Assembly: GCF_003131185.1 (NCBI RefSeq)
Contig: NZ_QFFU01000029.1
Location: 1-64,000 of the forward strand
Source of the DNA: Pseudomonas ovata
Lineage (GTDB): Bacteria > Pseudomonadota > Gammaproteobacteria > Pseudomonadales > Pseudomonadaceae
Direction: 5' to 3'
DNA: 64,000 nucleotides
The position numbers were made by a program, and so were the translations under genes. The notes beneath the pieces are model-generated. The model was not told the origin of the DNA, searched no databases, and saw only the letters and a list, made by a program, of their open reading frames with translations. Position 1 is the stretch's first letter; each line of letters opens with the position of its first letter. Positions 1 to 8,459 of this stretch are shown one piece after another.

Positions 1-150
1 ATTACTACAATCATGACCGGATAAAAGTAAAGCTTGGTGGATTGAGTCCTGTGGAGTTCAGGACTCGCTCTGTAGGCGTATGGCAATAGACTGTCCAACT
101 TTTTGGGGTCAGATCAGTCTGATGCCAGGCCCGAGATCCAGGGCAATCTG

Positions 151-242
151 GTGGGAGGCGGCTTGCCGGCGATGAGGCCGGCAAGGTCCATACCCCTGCT
201 GCGCCTGTTACACCGTGATCGCCAGCATAGCTGCCTCCCACA
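151..242. repeat. REP-type inverted pair (GTGGGAGGCGG family)
   Basis: The segment opens with GTGGGAGGCGGCTTGCCGGC and closes with its approximate reverse complement ending GCTGCCTCCCAC, so it folds as a pair of facing palindromes. Near-copies lie at 12686-12767 and 24619-24660. It sits downstream of the minus-strand peptide-binding gene. I see no gene in the rest of bases 1-308; a short open frame on the minus strand there is mostly REP sequence. Confidence 0.75.
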
Positions 243-308
243 GGTCCGCGTCGAGGCTTGACTGATCAGCGCTACCCGTAGACCAGCCCGGCGGGTGACG
301 GGATCGTG

Positions 309-1910
309 CTATTTACCCAGACTCACCCCATAGAACGGCGTCAGCCCGAACGGGCTGATCTTGAAGTCCTGCACCTCTTTGCGCATCGGCTGGAACACTC
401 TGGAGTTGGCAATCGGGGTGATCGGCACCTGGGTCTTGAGAATCTGCTGGGCCTGTTGATACAGCTTGATGCGCTCATCCTGCGACGCCGTGACCTTGGC
501 CTGCTGCACCAGCTTGTCGTAGGACGGGTCGCACCATTTGGCGTAGTTGCTGCCCTTGACCGCTGCACAGCTATAAAGCACGCCCAGCCAGTTGTCCGGG
601 TCGCCATTGTCGCCGGTCCAGCCGTAGATCATGGCGTCATGCTCGCCGGCCTTGGCGCGCTTGATGTACTCGCCCCATTCATAACTGACGATGTTGGCCT
701 TGATGCCGACCTTGTCCCAGTCAGCCTGAATCATCTGCGCCGAGAGCCGGGCGTTGGGGTTGGAGGCGCGCTGCACGGTCATGGCCCACAGGTTGATGAC
801 CGTGCCTGGCGCGATGCCGGCTTCCTTGAGCAGGCGGCGGGCCTTTTCCGGGTCGTGCGGGGCGTCCTTGATGCCCGGATCGAAACCCCACTGGCCCGGC
901 GGCAGGGCATTTTCGGCCAGTTGGCCGGCGCTGCGGTACACCGCCTTGATGATCGCCGGCTTGTCGATGGCCATGTCCAGTGCCTGGCGCACCTTGAGCT
1001 GGTCCAGCGGCGGATGGGTCACGTTATAGGCCAGGAACCCCAGGTTGAAACCGGGCTGGCTGAGCACCTTGAGATTCGGGTCCTTGCTGATGTCTTCGAT
1101 GTCCTGCGGGCGCGGGTAACCGCTGACATGGCATTCGCCGGCCTTGAGCTTTTGCAGGCGCACGGCGGCGTCGGTGTTGATGGCGAAGATCAGGTTGTCG
1201 ATCTTCACGTCTTCAGGTTTCCAGTAGGCGGTGTTGGCGGTGTAGCGGATCTGCGAGTCCTTCTGGTAGCGCTTGAACACAAAGGGGCCGGTGCCGATCG
1301 GCTTCTGGTTCAGGTCGGCGGCCTTGCCCTGCTTGAGCAACTGGTCGGCGTATTCGGCCGACTGGATCGAGGCAAAGCTCATGGCCAGGTTCTGCACGAA
1401 GGCGGCGTCGACGTTGTTGAGGGTGAAGCGCACGCGCTGGTCGTCGAGCTTTTCGACACTTTTGATCGTGGTGTTCAGGCCCATGTCGACGAAGTAGGGC
1501 GATTCGGACGGGTAGGCCTGGCGAAACGGCTGGTTGGCATCCAGCAGGCGGTTGAAGGTGAACAGCACGTCATCGGCGTTGAAGTCGCGGCCGGGGGTGA
1601 AGTAGTCGGTGGTGTGAAACTTCACGCCCTGGCGCAGGGTGAAGGTGTAGGCCAGACCATCGGGGCTGACCTCCCAGTCGGTGGCCAGCCCCGGCTCGAC
1701 CTCGGTACCGCCGCGCTTGAACTGGGTCAGGCGGTTGAACACGGTTTCGGCCGAGGCATCGAAATCGGTGCCGCTGGTGTACTGGCTGGGATCGAAGCCG
1801 GCCGGGCTGGCCTCGGAGCAGTACACCAGGGTGCTGGCGGCCTGGGCCATCGGGGCGCAGGCCAGCAGTGCGGCGGTCAGCAACACCGGTTGCAAGACAG
1901 TCTTGTCCAT
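309..1910 (-). CDS. ABC transporter periplasmic peptide-binding protein (DppA/OppA family)
   Basis: This is a solute-binding protein of family 5 (SBP_bac_5), which delivers di- or oligopeptides to an inner-membrane ABC importer. The product is 533 aa. A signal peptide (MDKTVLQPVLL...APMAQA) is followed by the mature start ASTLVYCSEA. Typical landmarks are GLATDWEVSPDGLAYTFTLR, a GTGPF loop and the YGWTGDNGDPDNW region common to DppA-like proteins. An upstream in-frame ATG exists, but the ATG at 1910 begins the signal peptide and has a purine-rich site (GGGGA) just upstream. No permease or ATPase genes lie in the window; they could be to the left. Exact ligand unknown; P. putida carries several paralogues. 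Confidence 0.9.
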   Translation of the reverse strand: MDKTVLQPVLLTAALLACAPMAQAASTLVYCSEASPAGFDPSQYTSGTDFDASAETVFNRLTQFKRGGTEVEPGLATDWEVSPDGLAYTFTLRQGVKFHTTDYFTPGRDFNADDVLFTFNRLLDANQPFRQAYPSESPYFVDMGLNTTIKSVEKLDDQRVRFTLNNVDAAFVQNLAMSFASIQSAEYADQLLKQGKAADLNQKPIGTGPFVFKRYQKDSQIRYTANTAYWKPEDVKIDNLIFAINTDAAVRLQKLKAGECHVSGYPRPQDIEDISKDPNLKVLSQPGFNLGFLAYNVTHPPLDQLKVRQALDMAIDKPAIIKAVYRSAGQLAENALPPGQWGFDPGIKDAPHDPEKARRLLKEAGIAPGTVINLWAMTVQRASNPNARLSAQMIQADWDKVGIKANIVSYEWGEYIKRAKAGEHDAMIYGWTGDNGDPDNWLGVLYSCAAVKGSNYAKWCDPSYDKLVQQAKVTASQDERIKLYQQAQQILKTQVPITPIANSRVFQPMRKEVQDFKISPFGLTPFYGVSLGK

Positions 1911-1996
1911 GAAGTCCCCATCGTCGGGCAGTGGAAAATGTGTCGATGGAGCATGCCGCACTGTTGGCTTTTCCTACAAGGGCTTGCGGCCTGCGG

Positions 1997-4183
1997 TCAG
2001 GGCCTGACGTTGATCCATGGCAGATTGCCCGGGTTTTGCGTTTCGGCCAGTTTGATCAGCCAGGTTTCAAAGAGGTCCTGAATGTAGTCCCAGGTCTTGC
2101 GGCTTTCGTCGGTCAAGGTGTTCAAGACCTGACGGCTGGCATTCAGGATCTGGTCCTGGAGCTTTTTCAGATCCTTCAGGGAACCCGCCTGCTTGATCCC
2201 TTCCGGATGCTGCTCTGCCCAGTCGCTCAGCAGCCTGTCCTGCCAGTCGGCGTCATAAGGGTGGGTGAAATAGCTGGCCGCAATCGCCAGCGGGTCTTCG
2301 CCGGGCCTGCTGTTCCAGTGGTCGAGCATGGCCTTGGCCACTCTGGCAGAGGCTTGCGAGGCCAGTAGCGCTGCCGGCTCGTGTAAGGGGTGGTCGGCAT
2401 GATCCTTGGCCAGTTGCGAGTGCGAGGGGTCGGTGGAACCGTCCTTGTTAGGGTCGCCACCGAGCCAGGTCTGCGCCTCATCGACGCTGTTGCCCACCAG
2501 CGTCAGCAGGCTGCTTTGCAGTTCGTTCCAGGCATTGCTCAACAGGCGCAAGGGGGAGAGCTTGATCCAGCTCAACAGCTTCAGATACGGATAGGCCTCG
2601 GTGGCACGCAGTTCGTCACAGAACGCCAGCCACTTTTCATAGCCCTCCAGCAGGGCCGGATTGTGATGCTCACGTAACAGCACCCGCGTCATCCGCTCAT
2701 TGGCGGTGCGTTCGTCAGGCTGGCTGAGGCTGAACTGCCAGCTTTCGGAGGGCGCAATCAGCTGGGCGAGAGGCTGGGCCAGGCTGGCGATGATATCGGC
2801 ACCGCCAAAACGGCCGGTCACCAGGGGTAACTTGTGACGACAATCGGCTTGCGAGGTCCATGGCAGCACCGCATGGCCGAGCTTGATCAGGCCCAGTTCG
2901 ACGAAGTTGGAGTGGGCGAACAAGTCTTCCAGCACATGCAGGGCCGACCCCAGGCTGTGCAGCCCATCGGTCGTCCGGCCCTGCTGCATGGCTTCCCGAA
3001 GCTGGCCCTGCATGAACTCGACCGAACGCTGGATGTAGCGTTTCATCGAGGTGTCGGGGTCGACCTGTAATAACGCGTCCCCGGTCACCACCCAGGGTTC
3101 GAAGTCTGGGTCGCGCTCGGCCAGGTCGAAGGTATCGGCCGCCTCCACGCGCGGGTTGTCGATGTGCTCGCTGGGGCGATAGACGCCAAGCCGGGTGCGG
3201 GTGACCAAAAAGCTGCCCTTGTCTTCCAGGCGCGGCGCGGCGAAGTGGCGGCTTGCCAGGATGTCGACGACAACGATCAAGGTGTCACGGGACAAGACCT
3301 GCGGAAAGTTCTTTTCCATTTCTTTTCCGCGCACCAGCTTGGGGTCCAGCACCTGCGAGTGGTCACGCAGCCAGTTGCCGAAGTAGACCTTCTGGCATTC
3401 GTTTTCGCTGAAGCCCAGCTCCAGCAGGACGTTCTCGATCCGCTCATGGCTGAACTTGCCGTCCTCCTCACCGGTGGCCTCGAAAGGCTCCCGGTGCGCG
3501 GTGGAGGGGGCTTGGCCGTGATTGCCCAGGGTCGCACGGCAGGACAGCATGCGATGCAGCGCCTTGCGAGGCTCCACCTCAAGGGTGACCGGCTGACCTG
3601 CTGCATTCATGTAGCGGGCAATCGTGATCTGCAGCGGTCCGTCCCAGCCGGTCGCGGCCATGCGTTTCACGTAGCGCGTGCCTTCTTCGCTGATGGCGTC
3701 GCGTGACAGCGGCGGCGCGCCGGCAGACAGATCCTCGCGCAACAGAGTGTCGAGGTGATGGCCGAATTCATGCAGCAGGATTTCCAGCAGCTCCCAGGTG
3801 ACCTGTGGGTGGGCCTGCACATAGTCCAGCGCTGCGCTGTGAATACGCATTGTACGGGTGTGGGTGTCGTATTCGGCCGGGTAAAAGCCATCGTGGACGA
3901 TATGGCACTGAGGGGCACGAATCTGCCCCTCGCGCAGGGCTGCTTGCAGGTTCAGGTAGGTCTGCGGTGCGATATCCAGGCCGAACACCGTTGCCAGCAG
4001 CATGACGAATTCCGGCTCGGGGCAATGCCTGGCCAGGCGGGTCAATTGCTCCAGAGCAAAGGTGCTGTGCATCAGGTGGCCGGTCGGGCGATGGCCCTGG
4101 AAGGCATGGCGCGGTCGCCCGCCGGCCAACAGCATGGCAGTGCGATGACGGGGACGGCGGGCAGGGGAATTAAGAGGATTCAT
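1997..4183 (-). CDS. HET-C domain protein with N-terminal zinc-peptidase motif
   Basis: Product of 728 aa. The HET-C family hallmark GNWLRDHSQ is at residues 269-277. HVLEDLFAHSNFVE follows at 416-429, giving an H-x3-D-x3-H-x4-E pattern like that of zinc-dependent phospholipase C / P1-nuclease-type folds. Upstream, LLHEFGHHLD (residues 136-145) is a classic HExxH zinc-peptidase motif. HET-C is best known from fungal heterokaryon incompatibility, and bacterial homologues occur in Pseudomonas. Start at 4183 is supported by AAGGAA seven bases upstream; a second Met at residue 38 is possible. There is no clear signal peptide or membrane segment. The C-terminal 250 residues are helical and charged. 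Neighbours give no functional clue: no type VI secretion gene and no obvious immunity gene are adjacent. Enzyme activity is inferred from motifs only. Confidence 0.8.
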   Translation of the reverse strand: MNPLNSPARRPRHRTAMLLAGGRPRHAFQGHRPTGHLMHSTFALEQLTRLARHCPEPEFVMLLATVFGLDIAPQTYLNLQAALREGQIRAPQCHIVHDGFYPAEYDTHTRTMRIHSAALDYVQAHPQVTWELLEILLHEFGHHLDTLLREDLSAGAPPLSRDAISEEGTRYVKRMAATGWDGPLQITIARYMNAAGQPVTLEVEPRKALHRMLSCRATLGNHGQAPSTAHREPFEATGEEDGKFSHERIENVLLELGFSENECQKVYFGNWLRDHSQVLDPKLVRGKEMEKNFPQVLSRDTLIVVVDILASRHFAAPRLEDKGSFLVTRTRLGVYRPSEHIDNPRVEAADTFDLAERDPDFEPWVVTGDALLQVDPDTSMKRYIQRSVEFMQGQLREAMQQGRTTDGLHSLGSALHVLEDLFAHSNFVELGLIKLGHAVLPWTSQADCRHKLPLVTGRFGGADIIASLAQPLAQLIAPSESWQFSLSQPDERTANERMTRVLLREHHNPALLEGYEKWLAFCDELRATEAYPYLKLLSWIKLSPLRLLSNAWNELQSSLLTLVGNSVDEAQTWLGGDPNKDGSTDPSHSQLAKDHADHPLHEPAALLASQASARVAKAMLDHWNSRPGEDPLAIAASYFTHPYDADWQDRLLSDWAEQHPEGIKQAGSLKDLKKLQDQILNASRQVLNTLTDESRKTWDYIQDLFETWLIKLAETQNPGNLPWINVRP

Positions 4184-4330
4184 CCGTGATTCCTTGTCTG
4201 GTTGTAAGTAATGTTTACAAGGCCGAGTGTACGGCTCACCAGCAGGATGAAAATCGGACGCAATCGATGCGGCCTGTCAGATCGTCAGGTGCAGAAGAGG
4301 GAATCAGGACCGCGAGGGGTAGGAATGCGA

Positions 4331-4384
4331 CCTGACAGGCCAGGAGGGCGAGCCGCGACTCGCACTCCTGGCCAGACGGTCAGG
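4331..4384 (-). terminator. Strong hairpin at the 3' end of the SIMPL gene
   Basis: GGCCAGGAG (4338-4346) pairs with CTCCTGGCC (4365-4373), continued inward by GCGAG/CTCGC and outward by CCTGAC/GTCAGG, which reaches into the stop codon of the 4380-5093 gene. There is no clear U-tract, so intrinsic termination is uncertain; it may instead protect mRNA 3' ends. Confidence 0.5.
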
Positions 4385-5093
4385 GAATCTGCACCTCGAT
4401 CATGCCGTCGGCCGCCACGGTGACCTTGCTGGTGCCGGCCTCGACATCCGGGGCAACAGCTTCGGCGCGATCGGCCTTCATCATCATGGGCGCCGGCGAG
4501 CGCAGGTACGGTTGTGGGTAACCTGAAGTGTTGAGGTTCAGGTTGACCACTTTGTAGCCCTGGCCGCCCATGGCGTCGGTGACCAATTGTGCGCGGGACT
4601 TGAAGGCGGCCACCGCTTCCTTGAGCAGGTCGTCTTCGCTGGCCCGGCGGGTGGCCGACGAGATGGAGAAGTCCATGCTGTCCATCTTCAGGATGGTGAG
4701 CAGGTCGCCGGTCAGTTGCGACAGGGCGGCGAAGTCGGCGCTTTCCAGGCGCAGTTCAGCGCGCTCGCGCCAGGCGATGATCTTCTGGCCCTTGTCATCG
4801 TAGACCGGCGAGCTGTTGCGGCTGCCCTGGCGTACTTCGACGGCCTTGACCTGGCGCGCCTGGCCGACGGCCTTGTTGAGGCTTTCGGTGACCTGCGCGG
4901 CCAGCTTGCCCGGGTCGCGGTCCTGGGCTTCGGTGTAGAGGGTGACCTGCATCAGGTCGCGGGCGACTTCCTTGTTGACCTCGGCGCGCAGCGACACCTG
5001 GTTGAAACGCGGCTCATCGGCGGCAACGGCGGCGCTGGCCAGGACAGTGGCGCTCAGGGCCAGCACAGCGGCGGCAGGACGAAGCTTGGACAT
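4380..5093 (-). CDS. SIMPL-domain periplasmic protein (DUF541)
   Basis: The 237-aa product has a signal peptide (MSKLRPAAAVLALS...AAVAADEP) and a SIMPL/DUF541 domain, with LRAEVNKEVARDLMQVTLYTE near the start, the WRERAELRLES strand in the middle and DDLLKEAVAAFKSRAQ in the C-terminal helix. Family members are periplasmic or envelope proteins, some linked to oxidative stress, without a known enzymatic activity. The chosen ATG at 5093 has AAGGAG eight bases upstream; the in-frame ATG 16 codons further upstream lacks a site and precedes the signal sequence. It is divergent from roxS, with about 200 bp between them holding both promoters. Confidence 0.85.
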   Translation of the reverse strand: MSKLRPAAAVLALSATVLASAAVAADEPRFNQVSLRAEVNKEVARDLMQVTLYTEAQDRDPGKLAAQVTESLNKAVGQARQVKAVEVRQGSRNSSPVYDDKGQKIIAWRERAELRLESADFAALSQLTGDLLTILKMDSMDFSISSATRRASEDDLLKEAVAAFKSRAQLVTDAMGGQGYKVVNLNLNTSGYPQPYLRSPAPMMMKADRAEAVAPDVEAGTSKVTVAADGMIEVQIP

Positions 5094-5297
5094 GTGAACT
5101 CCTTGTTGGCGAACAGCGGTCCAACGAGTGTTGGACAGCAACCTGCATCAGACTTCGCACCCGGGGTGCGGTTCAGGTGCCCACGACTTTACCGTAAAAA
5201 TCCTGTGGCGCATTGCCGCAGGATTCCCGGTCGTGGCCCGTGGCTGGTTATACTCGACCCGATCCACCCGCCCTTCGGGCGTCCAGCAGGAGAGCTC

Positions 5298-6557
5298 ATG
5301 CTCGTCCCCGTCCAAATGCTTTCGGCCACACGGCAAAACCTGTGGCGCCTGACGTTCATCCGCGTGATGGTCCTGGCCGCCCAGGCCGGCTCCGTGGGCA
5401 TCGCCTGGCTGTTCGATGTGTTGCCGCTGCCGTGGCTGCAACTGTCGGTCACCCTGGCCTGTTCGGCCGTGCTCTGTGCCCTGACCGCCATCCGCCTGCG
5501 CACGCCGTGGCTGGTGACCGAGCAGGAATACGCCGTGCAACTGGCCCTGGACCTGATCATCCACAGTGCGCTGCTGTATTTTTCCGGTGGCTCGACCAAC
5601 CCGTTCGTGTCCTATTACCTGGTGCCGCTGACCATTGCTGCGGTGACCTTGCCGTGGCGTTACTCGCTGGTGTTGTCCGGCATCGCCCTGGCGCTGTATA
5701 CCTGGTTGCTGGCGCAGGCCTATCCACTGGAAAACTACCCCATCTCGCGGGAAAACATGCAGGTCTACGGCATGTGGCTGAGCTTTGTGCTGGCCGCCGG
5801 GGTGATCACATTCTTTGCCGCGCGCATGGCCGAAGAGCTGCGCCGCCAGGAGCAATTGCGCGCCGAACGCCGCGAAGAAGGGCTGCGCGACGAGCAATTG
5901 CTGGCCGTCGCCACCCAGGCCGCCGGCGCCGCCCATGAACTGGGTACGCCGCTGGCAACCATGAGCGTGCTGCTCAACGAGATGCGCCAGGACCACCACG
6001 ATCCGGGCTTGCAGGAGGACCTGGCGGTCCTGCAGGAGCAGGTCGGGCAGTGCAAGCACACCCTGCAGCATCTGGTGCGCGCTGCCGAAGCCAACCGGCG
6101 CATGGCCGTCGAGTTCCAGACCGTGTCGCGCTGGCTCGACGAGTCGCTCAACCGGTGGCACCTGATGCGCCCGGAAGTGAGTTATCGTTTCCATCAACTG
6201 GGCAAGGGCAGCGTACCGATGCTGGCGCCGCCGCCGGACCTGACCCAGGCGCTGCTCAACCTGCTCAACAACGCCGCCGATGCCAGCCCCGACAACCTGC
6301 AGGTGATGCTCGACTGGGACAGCGACGAGATTTGCCTGAGCATTCGTGACCACGGTCCGGGCGTGCCGCTTGCCATTGCCGAGCAGATCGGCAAGCCGTT
6401 TTTCACAACCAAAGGCAAAGGCTTCGGCCTGGGTCTGTTTCTGAGCAAGGCCAGTGTCACCCGGGCGGGTGGTTCGGTCAGGCTCTATCGTCACGAAGAG
6501 GGCGGCACGCTCACCGAGCTGCGCCTGCCGCGTGACAAGCGAGGAGAACAAGCATGA
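5298..6557 (+). CDS. roxS: Redox sensor histidine kinase RoxS (RegB/PrrB family)
   Basis: Membrane sensor kinase of 419 aa. About six hydrophobic segments span residues 15-175. The quinone-sensing heptad GGSTNPF is at 97-103. The phosphoacceptor box AAHELGTPLATM has His at 213. Cys251 sits 38 residues after that His, matching the redox-active Cys of RegB. The ATPase N box (LLNLLNNAADAS) and G box (GKGFGLGLFLS) follow. In Pseudomonas, RoxS/RoxR adjusts terminal oxidases such as the cyanide-insensitive oxidase to respiratory state. An open frame extends far upstream, but ATG 5298 with AGGAGAGCTC before it is the natural start. Its stop overlaps the roxR start by four bases (ATGA), so the two are translationally coupled. 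Confidence 0.93.
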   Translation: MLVPVQMLSATRQNLWRLTFIRVMVLAAQAGSVGIAWLFDVLPLPWLQLSVTLACSAVLCALTAIRLRTPWLVTEQEYAVQLALDLIIHSALLYFSGGSTNPFVSYYLVPLTIAAVTLPWRYSLVLSGIALALYTWLLAQAYPLENYPISRENMQVYGMWLSFVLAAGVITFFAARMAEELRRQEQLRAERREEGLRDEQLLAVATQAAGAAHELGTPLATMSVLLNEMRQDHHDPGLQEDLAVLQEQVGQCKHTLQHLVRAAEANRRMAVEFQTVSRWLDESLNRWHLMRPEVSYRFHQLGKGSVPMLAPPPDLTQALLNLLNNAADASPDNLQVMLDWDSDEICLSIRDHGPGVPLAIAEQIGKPFFTTKGKGFGLGLFLSKASVTRAGGSVRLYRHEEGGTLTELRLPRDKRGEQA

Positions 6558-7123
6558 GTGATGACACTACGGTCGAACCGGTCGAGGGCGAAGAACTGCC
6601 GCACCTGCTGCTGGTCGACGATGATGCCACCTTCACCCGGGTCATGGCCCGGGCAATGACCCGTCGCGGCTTTCGCGTCAGTACCGCAGGTTCGGCCGAA
6701 GAGGGGCTGGCGCTGGCCCAGCAGGACATTCCCGAATACGCCGCCCTCGACCTGAAGATGGACGGTGACTCGGGCCTGGTGCTGCTGCCCCGGCTGCTGG
6801 AGCTGGACCCGGACATGCGCGTGGTGATCCTGACCGGCTATTCGAGCATTGCCACGGCGGTCGAGGCCATCAAGCGTGGCGCCTGCAACTACCTGTGCAA
6901 GCCGGCCGATGCCGACGACGTGCTGGCGGCCTTGTTGTCCGAGCACGCCAACCTGGACAACCTGGTGCCGGAAAACCCCATGTCGGTGGACCGCCTGCAA
7001 TGGGAGCACATCCAGCGCGTGCTGACCGAGCATGAAGGCAATATTTCCGCGACCGCGCGTGCCTTGGGCATGCATCGACGTACTTTGCAACGCAAATTGC
7101 AGAAACGCCCGGTACGCCGTTGA
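6554..7123 (+). CDS. roxR: Response regulator RoxR (RegA/PrrA family)
   Basis: The 189-aa partner of RoxS. The receiver domain has the acidic pocket D22-D24, phosphoacceptor Asp66 in DLKM, Thr94 and Lys116. A proline-bearing linker precedes a Fis-type helix-turn-helix at about 150-184 (EGNISATARALGMHRRTLQR), as in RegA/PrrA/ActR. The N-terminal 15 residues are acidic. It is translated from an ATGA overlap with roxS, preceded by GAGGAGAAC. It is expected to act as a DNA-binding activator or repressor of respiratory genes. Confidence 0.93.
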   Translation: MSDDTTVEPVEGEELPHLLLVDDDATFTRVMARAMTRRGFRVSTAGSAEEGLALAQQDIPEYAALDLKMDGDSGLVLLPRLLELDPDMRVVILTGYSSIATAVEAIKRGACNYLCKPADADDVLAALLSEHANLDNLVPENPMSVDRLQWEHIQRVLTEHEGNISATARALGMHRRTLQRKLQKRPVRR

Positions 7124-7131
7124 AACCCTGA

Positions 7132-7168
7132 CCGCCACTGGCAAAGCCGCAGGCTTGAGCGGTGGCGG
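7132..7168 (+). terminator. Hairpin downstream of roxR
   Basis: CCGCCAC and GTGGCGG form the outer stem, with AAGCC/GGCTT as an inner stem around GCA, starting nine bases after the roxR stop codon. No good T-tract follows, so this is a weak intrinsic terminator or a 3'-end stabiliser. Confidence 0.45.
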
Positions 7169-7246
7169 CCCGGACCAAGAGAGTCAGTTCGCCAGCATCG
7201 GGCGATTACGGCATGACCGGCTGGCTTACCCGCATTTTCATGGCGT

Positions 7247-7259
7247 GTGATCATACAAC
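7247..7259 (-). promoter_or_regulatory. Candidate GntR operator (site A), upstream of the regulator gene
   Basis: Read on the minus strand this is GTTGTATGATCAC. It resembles four other 13-mers upstream of hexuronate/aldarate genes in the window (8382, 17276, 24531, 26203). It lies 49 bp before the GntR gene start, so autoregulation is plausible. Inference from shared sequence only. Confidence 0.45.
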
Positions 7260-7308
7260 CGCTGCGCTATGATTGGCCGTCTACAGATCGAGAAGAACCT
7301 TGCAGGAT

Positions 7309-8058
7309 ATGGAAAATCAGAGCGCTCCACCTCGCGCACGTCGTAAACATCGCAGTCTTGCGCAGGAACTGGTGACCGAACTGTCCGAGCGCATTCGCTC
7401 CGGGCAGCTCAAGCGTGGCGACAAACTGCCCACCGAATCGGCCATCATGGAAGAGCAGGGCGTCAGCCGCACCGTGGTGCGCGAGGCCATTTCCCGCCTG
7501 CAGGCTTCGGGCCTGGTCGAAACCCGCCACGGCATCGGCACTTTTGTACTGGACATGCCAAGCCCCAGCGGCTTTCGCATCGACCCGGCGACCATTGTCA
7601 CCCTGCGTGACGTGCTGGCCATCCTTGAGCTGCGCATCAGCCTGGAAGTGGAGACCGCCGGGCTCGCTGCCCAGCGCCGCACCGAGGAACAACTGGCTGC
7701 CATGCGCGCCGCCCTTGATGCCTTGAACGAAAGTGCGTCCCACGCCATCGATGCGGTGTCCATGGACTTCCAGTTCCATCTGCACATCGCCCTGGCCACC
7801 GGCAACCGCTACTTCACTGACATCATGACCCACCTGGGTTCGAGCATCATTCCGCGTACCCGGGTGAACTCGGCGCGGCTGGCTCACGATGACCAGCAGC
7901 ATTACAACCTGCGCCTGAGCCGCGAACACGAAGAGATCTACGAGGCCATCGCCCGCCAGGACGCCGACGCCGCCCGCGCCGCCATGCGCCTGCACCTGAC
8001 CAACAGCCGCGAACGCTTGCGTCACGCCCACGAAGAAGCCGCCGCGCAAAACGCCTGA
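7309..8058 (+). CDS. GntR-family (FadR subfamily, FCD domain) transcriptional regulator
   Basis: The 249-aa product has an N-terminal winged helix (RSLAQELVTELSERIRSGQL, KLPTESAIMEEQGVSRTVVR, GLVETRHGIGTFV) and a C-terminal FCD ligand domain with the expected metal/ligand residues (LELR, the His in FHLHIALATGNRYF, and HLTNSRERLR). FadR-type regulators usually respond to organic or sugar acids. The adjacent kdgD-gudP-garD unit and the shared motif point to control of aldarate/hexuronate genes; a regulator of this kind, GguR, has been described for proteobacterial hexuronate pathways. ATG 7309 is chosen; a TTG 36 bases upstream is an alternative. The Shine-Dalgarno (GCAGGA) is close to the ATG. 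Confidence 0.85.
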   Translation: MENQSAPPRARRKHRSLAQELVTELSERIRSGQLKRGDKLPTESAIMEEQGVSRTVVREAISRLQASGLVETRHGIGTFVLDMPSPSGFRIDPATIVTLRDVLAILELRISLEVETAGLAAQRRTEEQLAAMRAALDALNESASHAIDAVSMDFQFHLHIALATGNRYFTDIMTHLGSSIIPRTRVNSARLAHDDQQHYNLRLSREHEEIYEAIARQDADAARAAMRLHLTNSRERLRHAHEEAAAQNA

Positions 8059-8092
8059 CCCTGCGGCGCGCCGCGTAGACAGCACCCGATCC

Positions 8093-8181
8093 GTAGGAGC
8101 GACCAGCGACCAGCGGTCGCGAAACGACCCGCATGATTGACCGCGGCCTTCGCGGTCTTCGCGACCGCTGGTCGCCCCTAC
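8093..8181. repeat. REP-type inverted pair (GTAGGAGCGACC family)
   Basis: Begins GTAGGAGCGACCAGCG and ends GACCGCTGGTCGCCCCTAC, with internal TCGCGA-rich arms. A relative lies at 12546-12635. It occupies much of the 401-bp gap between the GntR gene and kdgD; the rest of that gap (8182-8459) is the more AT-rich kdgD promoter region containing operator site B. Confidence 0.75.
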
Positions 8182-8381
8182 GGGGGATTTCCATACCGAT
8201 CATGGGGTGTGTCTGATGAGCGCGATTTCCTGCCGATGCCCATCACGCTCCGGGTAGAGTGATCGTATAACTTCTTTCCTCGATCAACCCCCGCAAACGC
8301 CTTGTAATCAAAGGCTTACCCCCTCCAGCCAAGCCCCCGCAGAAAAATTTTGCAAATCCCTGTTGAGACATTTTATTTTCA

Positions 8382-8394
8382 GTTGTACGATGAC
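8382..8394 (+). promoter_or_regulatory. Candidate GntR operator (site B), upstream of kdgD
   Basis: GTTGTACGATGAC followed by TTACGACAT, giving a partial dyad. It matches sites A, C, D and E in form and lies 65 bp before kdgD. Confidence 0.5.
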
Positions 8395-8459
8395 TTACGA
8401 CATCGGCACACGGCTGATGACTTATTCACCACAACAATGTCCCCCAGGGTGTTCGAACA

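Noticed and set aside
11..241. A 76-codon minus-strand open frame near the window start
   Set aside because: Most of it is REP element sequence; no ribosome site or domain.
306..2081. A 591-codon plus-strand open frame opposite the peptide-binding gene
   Set aside because: The minus strand encodes a complete family 5 binding protein with signal peptide; the plus-strand translation is compositionally biased and unrecognisable.
4587..5297. A long upstream extension of roxS
   Set aside because: It overlaps the SIMPL gene antisense; the kinase's first membrane segment and a good ribosome site begin at 5298.
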